Notes: generated from the sequence alone by a model not told the origin. A stretch of 20,876 nt of DNA from Scenedesmus sp. ARA3 (GCA_004335835.1 RWJK01000529.1:1-20876), one strand, 5' to 3'; counted from the stretch's first letter, positions 8,130 to 19,043 are shown. Translations and numbers: made by a program.

Positions 8130-9420
8130 GATTGTGCTGGTGAGCCGTTCAGTGAAAGTACGAATACTCGATTCAGTGCGAAGTAAGCTGCTGATGTGGA
8201 GAAGTAGGCTTCATATTTGCTCATGTTTCGGCAGAAGTGCTGCTTGCTCACTTCGAAGGCGCACTTGGACTCGCAACTTTGACGTCCGCGTCGGACTGTG
8301 AGGTTTTGCGTCCAGCAACAGAAGGACCGATAGGACAGCACTACTGCTGACCGAAACATGTAAAAGTTATTCACTTACAAGTCCTCAATATCTGCTCGTA
8401 TAAGACTTCCCTGTGCCATGCAGGCAGGGCAATTGTACTGCCCACCGCAGTACTGCCCATTGCAGCATGAAAGCAATGCACACACGCCTCTGCCCGCAAC
8501 CAGATCTGACCAAAGACATTTATGTTTAACGAAGATTGCAGACTCGGACGCGCCCAACCAACACACACACACACACACACGAACTACAGCCAAGTTGGCC
8601 ATAAATATCATGGCACATCCATGCACTGAATACACATGCCAGGTGCAAACCACAACAGCGTACACTGGGTCAATCGCCCAATACTGGTCACCCCAATGCT
8701 GGTCTGCAAGCACCAATGCCTGCACTTGCGGCCAGCCGTATACCCATGCCACTAACGTCACCAACACCTGCCTGCAACTGAACAGCGATGCTTAACCAAC
8801 ATTTAATTGCACCGCTACAACAGCAGAAATGCTGTTAGCCAAGTGCCTGCAGCCTGAAGCAGTGTAAATTGAACCTTCAACCAATAATGAACAGAAACCG
8901 CAGCAGCCACAAATCGCAGTGACGACTGCTGACCGCAACCAAAACTGACCAGCAACATGTGACCAGCAGGAACCCTTGCTGAATACATGCCATGCGCATG
9001 TGTCACAACAAAAACTCACATACACATACACAAGCAACACAGAACAACAGCACAATGGCTGCTGCTGCTGCCGCTGCTGTACCAAGCTGACTCATCATTC
9101 CACCCGCAAGTCCAACTACTGCACTGCCATACCGCACAAAGCCCGGCAATAGTCGCAGATGCCGAATACTTGGCATGAATGCACGATGGCGGACAGCAGC
9201 AAAGGACCGCTGCCACCTACCATGCAGCAGCCAGCACAATGCACGCGTTTCACAAACACACATACACACGTTATACAAGCTGTTGTACAACACCAACACA
9301 CAACTTGCGCCAGCTGCCGCAATCTGCGGCGCATGCACAGCCTCATACGCTAGCCTTGAGGCGCACGCAACACAGCGCCTGCTGCGAAAAGGCACGGGTG
9401 CTGCCTTTCAAAGAACATGC
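8130..9420. other. Gene-poor stretch upstream of the membrane-protein gene
   Basis: Between the start codon at 8129 and the duplicated cupin tail. It should hold the promoter of the membrane-protein gene and the 3' flank of the cupin gene. Visible items are a (CA)n run at about 8561-8580, smaller CA-rich tracts at about 9018-9035 and 9255-9300, and a TGTAA on the minus strand near 8375. Frames up to 130 residues exist without a recognisable motif. Bases 7950-8370 are low in triplet repeats. Confidence 0.4.
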
Positions 9421-9424
9421 TGCA

Positions 9425-9650
9425 GCTAGCCGAACATGCCACCTCACCGCAACTGCTGCCGCAAGCCGCTGCGCCGCTGCAAAGCATGCAGCACCCACAA
9501 CACCAACAACTTGGGAGGACCAGGTTAGCCGCAGCATCCACGACAACAACAAACGCTGAAAAGATCTGGTTAGCCGCACCTAGCTGCTGCTGCCAGGCAC
9601 TGCACCGCAGCCACATCCAGCGCGCCCGCTGCTGCTGCAATTTGCCTGGG
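9425..9650 (-). repeat. Two further copies of the cupin terminal exon beyond its stop codon
   Basis: Minus-strand 9640-about 9570 encodes AAAGALDVAAVQCLAAAARCG and a stop, close to the authentic tail AAGALDVAAVQRLAAAASCG. A weaker copy at about 9490-9430 encodes ACFAAAQRLAAAVAV followed by GTGAGG. Both lie downstream of the real stop at 9702, so copying here affects a terminal exon. Confidence 0.7.
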
Positions 9651-9701
9651 CACGATTCACCTGACCATGTACGGAAGAGCAGCATGCTGCAGCTGCATTC
9701 T

Positions 9702-11885
9702 TTAGCCGCAGCTGGCCGCTGCTGCCAGGCGTTGCACCGCGGCCACATCCAGCGCCCCTGCTGCTGTGCCGCTGCGCACCCACTCCACAAATGACTCATT
9801 GGGCAACATCATCTGACGTCGCAGCGGCAGCGGCAGCGGCAGCAGCAGCAGCAGCAGCAGGTCAGCATGGCATTTTGTGGCTGCACGTCACTGCAGACAG
9901 GCTTGTGCTGGGCTTTGTGGAAGTGGCTGCCACATGTTCAACTGCAGGCTATGCCACACAAAACCACACCATCCCATTTGCAGGGAGTACAGCTGCTGAC
10001 ATGTCAAGAGGCGAGCCTACTTGTACCACTCACCAACCACCACACGCTCACCTGCAGGCACTACAGCTGCTGATTGGACTCACCATCAGTTAAATGTGTG
10101 CAGTACAGCAGCTGATGTATCATCCCATGGCACAGCTTGTACCGCTCAACCATCCTTCCCACGCTCACCTGCAGGCAGTACAGCTGCTGATCCAACACGA
10201 TACGTCCACGCCATGCAGTACCGCTGCCAGACTGGCACTCCATGAGCCCACTTGTATTGCTCACCTGCAGGCAGTACAGCTGCTGATCTGGCTCGCTGTC
10301 CACAACATGAGCATCCCAGGCAGTCTATCACACTGTAACCATGAACCCCAAATGTACCGCTCGGCCACGCTCACCTGCAGGCAGTACAGCTGCTGATCTG
10401 ACTCATTGTCAACACCATGCAGCACCCCAGGCGGAAAAAAACACCACATCCCCAATCACCCCATAACCCAACTTGTACTGCTCACCAACCACCACACACA
10501 CACCTGCAGGCAGTACAGCTGCTGATCTGACTCGTTGTCAACACCATGCAGCACCCCAGGCGGAAACACCGCCACATCCTCAAACACCCGATAACCCAAC
10601 TTGTACTGCTCACCAACCACCACACACACCTGCAGGCAGTACAGCTGCTGATCTGACTCGTTGTCAACACCATGCAGCACCCCAGGCGGAAACACCGCCA
10701 CATCCTCAAACACCCGATAACCCAACTTGTACTGCTCACCAACCACCACACACACCTGCAGGCAGTACAACTGCTGATCCGATTCGTTGTCCACGCCATG
10801 CAGCACCCCAGGCGGAAACACGGCCACATCCCCAACCTCCATCCCAGGCCATGATACACACAACCATTACACCCTTATCTGCACGCAGGCAGTACAGGTG
10901 CTGATGTGTTACAAATAATATCCCGCTTGTACTGCACACCTGACTCCTGACCGGCTCACCTGCAGGCAGTACAGCTGCTGATCTGACTCGTTGTCGACGC
11001 CATGCAGCACCCCGGGCGGAAACACCGCCACATCCCCGACCTCCATCGCCACTCTCCGCTCGCTGCCTTTCGGCCCGTGCACGGCAACTGCCCGGCCCGC
11101 CAGCACGAAAAACAGCTCGTGGGCGGTGCTGTGTGTGTGCAGCGGCGTCACGTGTCCCGCCTCGAACGCTTCGACCCCGAATGACAGGCAGACGGCAGGG
11201 CTCGCGTGTGGGCCGAATAAGAGTGCAAGGCGATTTGTTTGAGCAGGGAGCTGGAAGGCACCCACTTCTGACAAGGCGCGCTTGAGCACTTGGTGTGTGG
11301 TGAGTGCTGGCAGCGTCGCGGCATCCACGCTGCTGCTGCTGCTGCTTGCAGGGCTCGCGGAGGAGCTGCTGTCAGCAGCACTGGATGGCTGCACAGCAGC
11401 AGCTGGACCGTGCACAGGCTGCTGCTGCTGCTGGCTGTGCTGCTGCTGCTGCTGCTGCTGCTGCTGCGGTGGCTGCATGGCTTGCTGCGCGCCCACCAGC
11501 CACCTGCACACACACTCCTGGTCAATGTGCATCGCTGCTGCTGCTGTGGTCAAACTTTGACTGCCGCCTTTTTGACCGTCGTTTGACCAGTTTGACCAGG
11601 GCACGTGCTGCGCCACTGCTGCAGCATGCCCTGCATGGCTGCTGGCGAGCTCTCCGGTGAGCAGCTCGCTGGGCAGCAGCAGCTGCAGCAGCACCAGCTG
11701 CTGCTGCTCTGGCTGTTGCTGCTGCTGCTGCTGCTGGTGGGCGTCATACTGTTGCTGCTGCTGCTGCTGCAAGGATTCCTGCTGCCGCCTTGTGTGAAAG
11801 GCTTGCTTCAGCCAAGGCACCAAGTTGAGCCAGCGAGGCGAGCCACGTGTGCCTCCTGCATGCACATCCACTTTTTCCTGCAAAC

Positions 11886-11928
<43 letters not shown>

Positions 11929-12200
11929 GGCTGGTCCTGCCGCAAACTGCACCTCATGCTGCAGGGCGATGATGCTGTCACCTGCTGACACGCGCTGCAC
12001 TGCACCTGAGCTGCTGCGGAAGTGGCCACTGCCAGAGAGCACATACAGCAGCTCAACGAGCGGAGCCTCACTGCTGCTGCTGCTGCTGCTGCTGCTGTGC
12101 AGCTGATGATGCGGCAGTGCATGCAGCAGCTGCTGCTGGTCTTGCTGCTGCTGCTGCTGGTGGAGGTGAGCTGCATGCGGCTGAGCAGGCATGCTGTGGG

Positions 12201-12232
<32 letters not shown>

Positions 12233-12684
12233 AGGTGGTGAATGTGCAGGGCAGCTGCAAAGGGCAGCTGGTGCTCAATGGGTGACAGCAAGGGCACCAC
12301 ACTGTGCTGCTCATCCAGCTGCAGCATGCGTTGACCAACCAGGCGAGTCAAGATGCCTTGCTTTGGCCCTGCTGCTGCTGTTTTTGGCGCTGCTGTGGCG
12401 GTAGCTCTCAGCAGTTTCCTGCAGGAGCACAGTCAGCATGCAGACAGGCAGTGTGGTGCAGCTTCCGGATAGTTGCTTGTTGAGCTAGGGCTGTCAGCTG
12501 CTGTGCAGGTTGAGTGCATGCTGTCATGCACGATGCGCAGCATACCTTGCATGACTAGCTCGGCTTCGAAAACATGTAGCGTTGAAGCGGGGCCGGTTGA
12601 GCAGCGACATGCTGGTAGTCGTGTTCGTGCCGCTTCTGCTGCTGTTGATGCTGCTGCGGCAGCCGGAGCTCCGCATGGAGCCAT
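9702..12684 (-). CDS. Bicupin protein with long Gln/Ala inserts (3-exon model, 564 aa)
   Basis: Cupins are beta-barrel proteins, often metal-binding enzymes or storage proteins; the substrate here cannot be inferred. Exon 1 is 12684-12546, exon 2 about 12404-10960, exon 3 9812-9702; the sum is in frame. The C-terminal domain carries both cupin motifs intact: GHVTPLHTHSTAHELFFVLA then G (residues about 463-483; G-x5-HxH-x4-E-x6-G) and GDVAVFPPGVLHGVDN (about 503-518; G-x5-PxG-x2-H-x3-N), so the metal-binding His/Glu set is present. An N-terminal half-barrel shows LYVLSGSGHFRSSSG and VSAGDSIIALQHEVQF, suggesting a bicupin whose first site has lost ligands. Inserts of poly-Q, A and S separate the pieces. 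Exon 3 (MMLPNESFVEWVRSG...) supplies the C-terminal helix and echoes LLLPSELLTGEL in the first domain. The exon 2 start is the weak point: the acceptor at 12419 is stronger but out of frame with this exon 1. Confidence 0.78.
9824..9862 (-). repeat. (CTG/CCG)n tract before the cupin exon 3 acceptor
   Basis: Sense strand reads CTG repeats, then three CTGCCG units, ending GCGACGTCAG|ATGATG. The tract directly abuts the acceptor at 9813. Confidence 0.75.
9978..10905 (-). repeat. Array of about ten copies of the donor-side edge of cupin exon 2, including 126-bp units
   Basis: Segments encoding QQLYCLQ followed by GT are found near 9980, 10050, 10168, 10262, 10372, 10501, 10627, 10753 and 10881; the functional edge is at 10960. 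Copies at 10501, 10627 and 10753 are spaced exactly 126 bases and include DVAVFPPGVLHGVDNESD, the second cupin motif. The 10753 copy extends to MEVGDVAV. The 10372 copy has one extra T in the FFPP stretch and is frameshifted. Within the 126-bp units the 51-base spacer starts GTGTGT and ends TTTGAG, is stop-free and is a multiple of three, so the array reads as 42-residue repeats. Copies decay with distance from exon 2. Confidence 0.92.
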
Positions 12685-13111
12685 GCATGTCTGGTTTAGT
12701 GACTTGAATAGGTCGCTGGTATCAATGACGTATGCACGGGATGCCCCTCGTTGGTGTATGTGGAAGACAACTAGCTACGACAGCAGATGCGGCATCGTTG
12801 TTAAGCACAGCTGCATGTCAAAAAGCTTACACATCTTTATATTGATGACTGAATGTTAAAGAAGCAGGAGGTTTCTCTGAAGGTACCCAGTGCCGTTGGC
12901 GCGAGATCTTGGCATGACACGCAGCGTAACCAACGCGATATGGACAGCCAGCACTGCGTGCTGGCCAGGAAATCAATTTCTTGCAAACAGAACATTGGTT
13001 CTGGAGCTAACGTATGCCTTATTGATGCACCCTCGCAACAACAGCAGCCGCATCATCAACTACAGCAGCAGCAGCAACAGCAGCAGCAGTGCCGAGACCA
13101 AGGCGTGAAAA
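12685..13111. promoter_or_regulatory. Divergent gap between the bicupin and AlkB-like genes
   Basis: 427 bases between the two start codons (12684 minus, 13112 plus), a probable shared promoter region. It has a CAG/CAA-rich patch at about 13036-13090 and is otherwise free of triplet repeats. No TATA box stands out. Confidence 0.4.
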
Positions 13112-15833
13112 ATGGAAACCGCTGATACGCAGAGCATAGAGACATTACTTCATGAGCTGTTTGATTATGAAGATGGTAGTCTGCAGCAGCAATCAGGTGA
13201 ACACCAGCACTTGAGGCAGTCATGCTGCCATGGAGCATTACAGCTGGCAAAGCTGGCAGTCAGGCTTTCATTTCTTTACTGTGCTGGGCCCTGCTCACGG
13301 ACTGCGTAGCAGCTGCAATAGGCAGTGCTCAACACGCATATTCGTAAAGTTATAGCGTGTTTACAAACTCAGCAACCTCAAACCTGCCCAACCACAATGA
13401 CCCTGTGTTACCTGTCCCTGCAAACACCATCGCTGTCGCATCATGTCACCTTGCAGGACCCCACCCTCCAATCGACGGCCTTACTCACCTCCCCGGCTTC
13501 CTCAGTCAACAGCAGCAGGTGTGCTGTATGGTTCACAACAGCAGTGCCGCAGGCATCAAGATAAATCGACGGGTTACATGGTGTATCATGCGGCATACGC
13601 ATCGACGATGACATGGCCGAGTTGTCAGCTGCAAGGATATTAAGCTCACCTCGGCAATGCAGCAGGCACCCACCATCAGCAGTGGCAGTGCAGCTGCAAC
13701 ATGTGCATGCCACAGGCTGGTTCAGCGCTCTCAAGCGTGTACTGAACGCGTGTATGCCAATTCTTATGCTGCATCATTTTGCACTGCAAGAGCTGCTGCT
13801 GCAACATGTTGACGCCACGGGCTGGTTCAGCGTTCTCAAGCATCTACTGAACGCGTGCATGCCATTTTTATGCTGCATCATCTTACACTGCAGGAGCTGC
13901 TGCTGCAGCATGTTGATGCCACAGGCTGGTTCAGCACAGCAGCAAACCAGCACCCCGCCTGCAGCACAGCACATGACGCCAGCACAGGCAGAGACACCAA
14001 ACGCAGCAGTGGCAGCAGCAGCAGCGGCAGCAGGGGCAGGTCAAATCAGGCCATGGTGTTTGGTGTGAGCAACATGCCGCAGTGGCTGCAGCAGCTGGCT
14101 GGCCAGCTGCCACTACAGCAGCACTGGCCTGCTGAGGTGAGGCCTATGCTCATGTGTCTGCATGTTTTGGCAGAAGTGATACACATGTTGTCTATTGTTT
14201 ATGACTTTGATGATTTTGCACTGGCCTGCTGAGGTGAGGCCCGCAGCCGGCTCAGACCCCGATGATGGCAGGTGTGCTGTAGATTGTTGCCGTGTTGCTG
14301 TTGCTTGCTGGACAGCTGCCACTGGTGTGTTCTGCAGCCGACAAGTCCACCGATGATGGCGAGTCTGTAGTTGGTTGTCGTGTTTGTAGCAGGATGCCGG
14401 TGTCAACGCAGTTTGACAGTGTGATTGCATTCAGATGCACGCAAGCAGGCCAGCTTCGCTAGCGACGTGGTCATGCTGACCAGCCGCTGTCTGTCTATCC
14501 AATCTACTGTCTCACTTGCTCTGCTCCCTGTTTGCTCCTCCCAAATGCGGCTGGCCCACCGCAGCCCGCCATTTGAAATCTGCTGTGTTTTGCCACGTTT
14601 CCTGCTTCCATCATCTGCATCCTCTTGCTCACTGCCGACTTGCAGCTGGCCCACCGCAGCCTGCCATTTGACCTCTGCTGTGATCTGCCTTGTTCCCTGC
14701 TTCTGTCATCTGCATTTCCTTGCTCACTGCCAACTTGCAGCTGGCCCACCGCAGCCCGCCGTATGACCTTTGCTGTATCTTGCCCTGTTCCCTGCTTCAC
14801 CCATCGGCTGCCTTGCCGCCGCCTGCCCCATGCAGCTGGCCCACCGCAGCCCGCCTATCTCCTGCCTCAATTGTTATGTGCCCTTTTTGCGCCGCCCCCT
14901 TGCAGCTGGCCCACCGCAGCCCGCCTCTCTACTGTCTCAATTGTTATGTGCCCTTTTTGCACTGCCGTGCAGCTGGCCAACCGCAGCCCGCCGTTTGACA
15001 CAGCCATCATCAACCTGTATAACCCGGGTGACGGCATCACTCCACATGTTGACTTGCTGCGGTTTGCTGACGGCATCGCAATTGTGTCACTGGGTGACGC
15101 CGCCATCATGAACTTCACACCTGACGGCTGTGAAGTCCAGCGTGAGGTGCATGACTTCGCACCCATTGGTGATGAAGCTCAGGGTGAAGTGCAGCGGCAG
15201 CAATGCGATGGGGAGCAGAATAAGCAGCAGGAGCAACTGGAGCAGCAGCAGCAGCAGCAGCACTGTCAATTTGCGCAGCAGCACTACAGCGTGGCGTGCC
15301 AACGAACCCATCCTCACCAGCAGCAGCACAATTGCTGCCAACAGCAACAGCAGCAGCAGCAGCAGCAGCAGCGCAACTGCTGCGAGCAGAAGCGGCAGGC
15401 TCTGCATAATAAACAGCAGCGGCCGCTGCAGCACCAGCTGCTGCTGCAGGGCGGTGACGTCCTGCTGTTACACGGAGCTGCACGCTACCGCTGGCGGCAC
15501 GGCATAGCAGGAGTAGCAGAGGAGGTGCTTCTCTGTGACAGCTGCCAGGCTGCAGCAGCAGCAGCAGCAGGAGCAGCACACAAGCAGACCAGTGCAGAGG
15601 CAGCAGGGGCCACAACGTGTGTGTCGCATAGCACGCAGCCAAGTGTATTGGCCAACGGTGTACAGCAACAACATAGACGTTGTGGTGCAGAGCAGGCAGC
15701 TGCCAAGGGTGTAGATGGGCTTCAGGCGCAGCCAGCAGCTTGCTGTGCGTGTGTGCGTGTGGTGCGTGGCAGGCGTGTGTCGCTGACGCTCAGGCGGCTG
15801 GACCCTGCACAGAATGTGCTGGACATGCAGTGA
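13112..15833 (+). CDS. AlkB-like 2OG-Fe(II) dioxygenase (4-exon model, 416 aa)
   Basis: AlkB-family enzymes oxidatively demethylate nucleic acids or proteins using iron and 2-oxoglutarate. Exons 13112-13196, 13457-13518, 13894-14136 and 14973-15833 sum to 1251 bases in frame. Exon 2 encodes IDGLTHLPGFLSQQQQ and exon 3 ELLLQHVDATGWFS then SNQAMVFGVSNMPQW, the usual N-terminal order of ALKBH proteins. Exon 4 starts LANRSPPFDTAIINLYNPGD and has the HxD motif in ITPHVDLLRF (His155, Asp157), GIAIVSL, the distal His in RYRWRHGI (about 306) and RVSLTLRRL (about 398-406) for 2OG binding. DLLRF.DGIAIVSL closely resembles the land-plant AlkB-like group near ALKBH8's oxygenase domain. Odd features: roughly 100 Gln-rich residues inserted between core strands and about 85 residues between RHGI and the final strand. 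All ligands are present, so it is probably active; the substrate is unknown. Confidence 0.87.
13692..13935 (+). repeat. Three copies, about 104 bp apart, of the acceptor-side edge of AlkB exon 3
   Basis: LLLQHVDATGWFS-encoding segments begin near 13694 (LQHVHATGWFS), 13790 and 13894. The sequence following the first two (CTCAAGC...CTGAACGCGTG...TGCTGCATCAT) is also shared, so the whole exon-edge plus intron unit is tandem. Only the third continues into the oxygenase frame. The second copy has CAAG in place of the CAG acceptor. Confidence 0.88.
14121..14242 (+). repeat. Duplicated donor of AlkB exon 3
   Basis: GCACTGGCCTGCTGAGGTGAGG occurs at 14121 and again at 14218 with the same GAG|GTGAGG donor. 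The upstream one ends exon 3. The second is a 97-base-displaced copy of the last exon bases and the donor. Confidence 0.8.
14551..15000 (+). repeat. Six copies of the acceptor and first bases of AlkB exon 4
   Basis: CTGGCCCACCGCAGCC-type segments start at 14551, 14646, 14741, 14836, 14906 and 14973, spaced 95, 95, 95, 70 and 67 bases. Copies 2-6 follow a TGCAG acceptor. Spacers between them are also related (TGTTCCCTGCTTC, then TGTTATGTGCCCTTTTTG). Only the sixth continues as TTTGACACAGCC into the oxygenase domain. The first copy has GCGG in place of the acceptor. Confidence 0.93.
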
Positions 15834-16770
15834 GAGATGACGTGCTGTACAGTGCTGGGTATGACTATATCTTAGCTCTTTCAAGCTTAGTATGTTGTTT
15901 GTGTTCTATGCTTGCCAGGCTTGAGCGTAATTGACTGGCTGAGCACAAATTTGTGAGCGGCAAACCCAATTGGTGCTGAGTAGTGAATCATACAATGGAG
16001 TGATGTGATTTTGCTCGTGACAAGCCTCAGTCTCAGTCGTCAGGTGAAAGCGTCTCTGGTGCTCTTGTTGCAAAGCTCATGACGTACAATTCAAACAACA
16101 ACAACAACAACAACGCAAACAGCCCGGCGCAGCGCTGCAGGGACTGCATGAGCGCGCCGCATCCCCTGCCAAAGCAAAGAATGCTGGCAGCTGTCAGAGG
16201 CATGCCATTGACGTGATAATACGTGTGCACAGCTCTGCGATCAGACTGTGGTTGCTGATACGGTGTAAAATGGTGCCAGGAACCATATGTAAAATGACGA
16301 TATTGTACTACGCTGTTTCATGTATCTCCCTGTCTTATACCTCTGATCAGCCACAGCTGTCCACCACAACAGTTGCAATGGTAACCTTCTAGTAAGCGCG
16401 GAACTTCTTCTGTGTTGAACACAGTTCAAACATAAAATGCCATAGAGCTGTTCACTGTCCACACAACAGCACAAACAATACCAGCCGCCAGCAGTGTACA
16501 ATCAGCCGGTGTGGGTTCGCTCAGTGCTGTGCTGTGCCTCACCGCTGCAGCCACCAGCGGCACATGCCGCCCAGCAGCCCAAAGCAGTGGTATCTTGTCA
16601 ACATAATCAGCGGAAGCTCTCCACCACAACAGCTGCATCAGTAACCCTTAATGGAACTCCCGGAGTTGCTGTTGGGTGGGAATTTGGCATGGTGCTCTTG
16701 ACGAGTTAAGTTTACTCACAACTTCTCATCATTCCTGAGCTATAGGTTGTCTGCAACTTGCTGACCCTAC
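15834..16770. other. Convergent gap after the AlkB gene; probable 3' UTR with TGTAA signals
   Basis: No exon recognised. TGTAA motifs at 16264-16268 and 16288-16292 on the plus strand could end the AlkB transcript with a 3' UTR of about 450 bases. An (AAC)n run lies at about 16095-16114. A segment around CTCCACCACAACAGCTGCATCAGTAAC occurs as two diverged copies near 16358 and 16618, but no adjoining exon was identified. Confidence 0.45.
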
Positions 16771-16771
16771 G

Positions 16772-16858
16772 TTGCCTCAGCAGCGCCAGCGCCAGCTGCA
16801 GCTGCTGCCTCCTCAAAGAAAGGCAGCAGCACTGGCAGCCCCCTGGCTATCAGGTGCC
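16772..16858 (-). repeat. Extra copy of the hydrolase C-terminal coding segment beyond its stop
   Basis: Encodes HLIARGLPVLLPFFEEAAAA and ends in TAG; the authentic end reads HLIAKGLPVLLPFFVQAAAA and stops at 16891. K to R and VQ to EE changes separate them. It could be an alternative last exon or a relic. Confidence 0.75.
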
Positions 16859-16890
16859 CATCACTTGTCGACTCGAAATCACCTGCAGGC

Positions 16891-17475
16891 CTACTTTGCT
16901 GCAGCGGGCCCAGCTGCGGCGGCTGCCTGCACAAAGAAGGGCAGCAGCACTGGCAGCCCTTTGGCTATCAGGTGCGGCATGCCAAGCACGCACCAGCAGT
17001 GCGGTTCATCAGGCTCCACATGGTAGCGCAGCGCCACAGCCGGCGATACTGTCTTTGCGTGCTCTACAAACCTGCAGCCAGACCACCAGCAGCAGCAGCA
17101 GCAGCATGCCCTCTCAATGCCGCGTTTGTGCAGCATCTCCAGACTCCAACTTCTTTTGGAAACCCTTCTCTTGTACATCCGCCCCATTATCCTGCCCACG
17201 AACTGCCTCACTGGCAGTGACTGCCATGCACTTGTCAAGCAGCATGTCTCGCGCCTCTTCTTTAGCCTCATAGGCTAAGCATCATGATGGCCTTGCTCTG
17301 CAGCTCACCATGTGATGTCACGTGTCATGCCCTCACTGCCGCCCGCCACCACCAGCAACTCGCCCCCTGGCCGCACTAAACCTTCAAACCCTGCCATGAA
17401 GATGGGTGACACCAGTGGGCTCTGCAGCAGCGCAGGGTTCAGCGGCTGTGGCAGGTAGCGGTGCGTCACTGCAGC

Positions 17476-17517
<42 letters not shown>

Positions 17518-18450
17518 CAGGCAGGTGTGCGCATCGACTGACGTGAGTAGCTAGAATGATGAAGCTAGCAGCTTGCTGCAGCAGTATGAGGGCACTCAGG
17601 CGCGATGTTACAAGGTGCCTTTGCATCACGACCAGCAGAACTTGAAGCAGGCGTAGTGGCACACATGTGAACATCACTTGTACAGATAGGTGATGCAGCA
17701 GCTCCAACAGATGGCACCTTAAATCAAATCCTGGACAGCCATTTCTACATTACATACTGCTTGCAGCGATGCATAAGCTCACCGCCAGCGTCAGCGGCCT
17801 CGCTTTTAGCCGCATAATCGTGTTTAAACAGCGCCGCAGTCTCTGCTTCAGGCAGGCAGCCCTATTCCACATGACACACGGCATGCAATTGAGACTCACC
17901 GCCGGCATCAGCAGCCTCGCTCTTTGCCACATAATCATATTTGAACAGCGTCGCAGCCTCTGCCTCAGGCAGGCCAAACACGCTGCTGCTGCTGAGGTCC
18001 ACAGCAGGTGACACCAGCAGCGCAGCTGCAGGAGGGTGGAAGGGCACTGCGGCCGCGCTGCTGCTGTTGCTGGCGGTAGCATAATGGTTCGTTGCTGCTG
18101 CTGTGAGTGCGGGGTCCATGCAGCCTGCTGCTCGCTGGCGCATGTACTCCAGAGCAGCAATGGCCAGGTTGCCGCCCGCTGAGTCACCACCTGCGGTGCA
18201 GCACGCAGCAATGAACGCGGAGTGGATGCTATCGCAAGATTGCCGCTTAAACATCACCTGCATTGTGCAGCAATGCTGGTTGTAGCCCCTAGCGTTCAAG
18301 GCATGACGGTCACACCAAAGCCCCAGCATCCTGCTGCCACCGCTACAGCCCATGACCCATCGCCCGCTTTGCTGCAGCTGCTTCAGACACTCAGTCAACA
18401 ACAATCCATGAAACCAGTTCTGGTTCTGGTTCTGGTTTCAAGGTTCAAGC

Positions 18451-18508
<58 letters not shown>

Positions 18509-19043
18509 TTGCTCATCGCTCACCCAGCAGTATGCGCTCGCTGCCTCCCAGCTGCTGCACCAGCCAGTCGTATGCAGCCACGGCCCCCAGCAGGCCTCCA
18601 GGGAAGCGCTGCTCAGGGGCCAGGGGGTAGCCCACTGGTGCGGCAGCAGCAGCAGCAGCAGCAGCAGCCATGTTCAGTGGCGACGACATCACCAGGATTT
18701 CTTTGAGTGTGGTTTTGCAGCTGCCGCTGGGCCAGGAGGTCTGTGAGCAGGGAAAGCAGCAGACAAAGGCTGACAAGGCTGCAGCATGTGTTGCATTGTG
18801 GGTGGCCAGCATCCAGTCTCTTTCTGCATCATGCACACAGCCTCTCCCCCATGCAAAACTGCTGCTGCATGCTGCACAGTCAAACAGCTTCACGACTGTG
18901 GCGAAGCCTCCAGCTGACAGCTGCCAAAGCGCCTCACCAGTGAACACACGCATGTGGATGCCCTGCTCAGCCAGGCACTGCATCCATGTCTTGAAGGTGG
19001 GCCGGTACATGAGCGGGTCACCGGATACAAAGCCACCGCCTGC

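Noticed and set aside
8042..8374. 110-codon minus-strand frame overlapping the start of the membrane-protein gene
   Set aside because: It runs in another frame through exon 1, whose leader-like product and in-phase donor give a better explanation.
9003..9395. Minus-strand 130-codon frame between the membrane-protein and cupin genes
   Set aside because: Cys/Val-rich string caused by CA repeats, no domain, and no splice context.
10372..10880. Regular 126-bp repeats considered as a CRISPR array
   Set aside because: The repeats encode part of the cupin domain and its donor site, units have no unique spacers, and the setting is a eukaryotic intron.
12404..12424. Strong acceptor CTCCTGCAG at 12419 as the start of cupin exon 2
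   Set aside because: With exon 1 ending at 12546 it puts a stop two codons later; the weaker GAGAG acceptor at 12405 keeps the frame. If exon 1 is wrong, the 12419 site may be right.
16349..16640. Two diverged copies around CTCCACCACAACAG(C/T)TGCA as another exon-edge array
   Set aside because: Similarity is real but short, and no exon or domain could be attached, so it was mentioned only in the intergenic entry.
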